This document shows positions 5,309 to 5,801 of a DNA stretch of 5,801 nucleotides, one piece after another; positions within the stretch are counted from its first letter, which is position 1, and the number at the start of each line of letters is the position of its first letter. The DNA comes from an uncultured Prevotellaceae bacterium (lineage in GTDB: Bacteria > Bacteroidota > Bacteroidia > Bacteroidales > Bacteroidaceae). The notes under the pieces are model-generated. The model had not been told where the DNA came from. It worked only from the letters and a program-made list of their open reading frames with translations, and searched no databases. Both the position numbers and the translations under genes were made by a program. Location of the stretch: positions 1-5,801 of the forward strand of contig CAMPCG010000195.1 in NCBI GenBank assembly GCA_946644025.1, given 5' to 3'.

Positions 5309-5356
5309 AGAAAAAAAATCGAAACAGCCAGCCTGTTTTTTCTTTTCAAGGTAATA

Positions 5357-5382
5357 ACTAACGTCCTTTAACTCCCTTTAAC
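5357..5382. repeat. Short copy of the ACTAACGTCC-TTTAACTCC element
   Basis: The core ACTAACGTC (5357-5365) is followed by about two 9-mer units, CTTTAACTCCCTTTAAC. It has the same strand orientation as the array at 4390-4505. It lies upstream of the parA promoter box in the divergent gap, about 170 bases from the SulP start, so it is the one copy not next to a start codon. Confidence 0.75.
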
Positions 5383-5511
5383 GGGACGGTAACAAAATCG
5401 GCAGCCCCCTTTTGTCCTTTCACTCCTGCAAACTGTCTTGCGGACATGTCGCCAGGGAGCCTATTTTGCGTTAATTCTCGCAAATCGCTCGTCGGTTCCA
5501 ACTTTTTTTCG

Positions 5512-5519
5512 TACCTTTG
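5512..5519 (+). promoter_or_regulatory. Probable promoter of the SulP gene, -7 box
   Basis: TACCTTTG matches TAnnTTTG exactly and is followed by GC, a common Bacteroidetes arrangement. It lies 31 bases upstream of the ATG at 5551. No good -33 TTTG was found 19-21 bases further upstream. Confidence 0.55.
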
Positions 5520-5550
5520 CACGCCAATTTAAGGAAAAAGATTTCAGGAT

Positions 5551-5801
5551 ATGAAGAAAACATTGGATTTCAAGCCCAAAATGCTGCAGGCTATCAAGCA
5601 CTATGACCGCTCGACGTTCATGGCCGACTTGATGGCCGGAATCATTGTGGGCATCGTGGCCCTGCCGCTGGCCATCGCCTTCGGCATCGCCAGCGGGGTG
5701 TCACCCGAGAAGGGCATCATCACCGCCATCGTCGCCGGCCTGGCCATCTCGCTGTTCGGCGGTTCTCGTGTACAGATAGGCGGCCCGACGGGCGCCTTTA
5801 T
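5551..5801 (+). CDS. SulP-family anion transporter, N-terminal fragment
   Basis: The first 83 residues of a SulP/SLC26 inner-membrane transporter, cut by the right window edge; full proteins are usually over 500 residues. Substrates in the family include sulfate, bicarbonate and dicarboxylates, and this part does not decide between them. The start has the soluble leader [20 protein letters not shown], then [33 protein letters not shown] (23-55), the TM1 region with the family's P-L-A-I-A-F-G pattern, then a second hydrophobic segment [16 protein letters not shown] (56-71), and the hallmark GPTGAF (78-83). The ATG at 5551 fits the usual N-terminus and follows a purine-rich leader (AAGGAAAAAG). 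It is transcribed away from parA. Confidence 0.95.
   Translation, partial: MKKTLDFKPKMLQAIKHYDRSTFMADLMAGIIVGIVALPLAIAFGIASGVSPEKGIITAIVAGLAISLFGGSRVQIGGPTGAF

Noticed and set aside
5272..5349. 26-residue N-terminal extension of ParA from the ATG at 5349
   Set aside because: It has no counterpart in the ParA family, is unusually rich in aromatic and hydrophobic residues, and contains the likely promoter box of the gene.

Overview
The window looks like a chromosomal segment of a moderately GC-rich Bacteroidales bacterium, most likely Prevotella or a close relative. This rests on the gene order, on protein families typical of the group (DUF5683, Bacteroidetes-type ParB and SulP), on A-rich leaders instead of strong Shine-Dalgarno sites, and on TAnnTTTG-type -7 boxes. 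The species cannot be named from the sequence alone.

Layout: six genes lie on the minus strand and are read right to left. They are parA (4513-5271), a small four-helix-bundle protein of the 23S rRNA intervening-sequence family (3994-4374), parB (3005-3919), a DUF5683 membrane protein (2023-2886), an MltD-like lytic transglycosylase with LysM (471-1865), and the N-terminal part of a RelA/SpoT-type (p)ppGpp enzyme (1-422, running off the left edge). A divergent SulP anion transporter starts on the plus strand at 5551 and runs off the right edge. From memory, parA-parB-DUF5683-mltD-rel is a conserved Bacteroidetes cluster joining chromosome segregation, cell-wall remodelling and stringent response. 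A promoter in front of parA could drive it all. The four-helix-bundle gene is the extra member. It has a lower GC content than its neighbours and is bracketed by a near-perfect inverted repeat (47 of 50 bases), which suggests a later insertion.

The most striking content is intergenic. At least five gaps carry one repeat family: tandem 9-mers GGAGTTAAR, in four gaps followed by a core GACGWTAGT. It occurs in both orientations and usually sits right in front of a start codon. A second, palindromic REP/BIME-like family (CCCTCCC-TTG-GGGAGGG plus CTTGGG) fills the parB-DUF5683 gap in inverted blocks and runs into the DUF5683 reading frame, where it encodes the n-region and part of the hydrophobic core of the signal peptide. 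A third array, with an exact 11-base period, fills most of the DUF5683-mltD gap. I found no rRNA, tRNA, CRISPR array or complete insertion sequence. The only gap of about 280 bases, 5272-5550, holds two likely divergent promoters and one repeat copy; I see nothing else in it.
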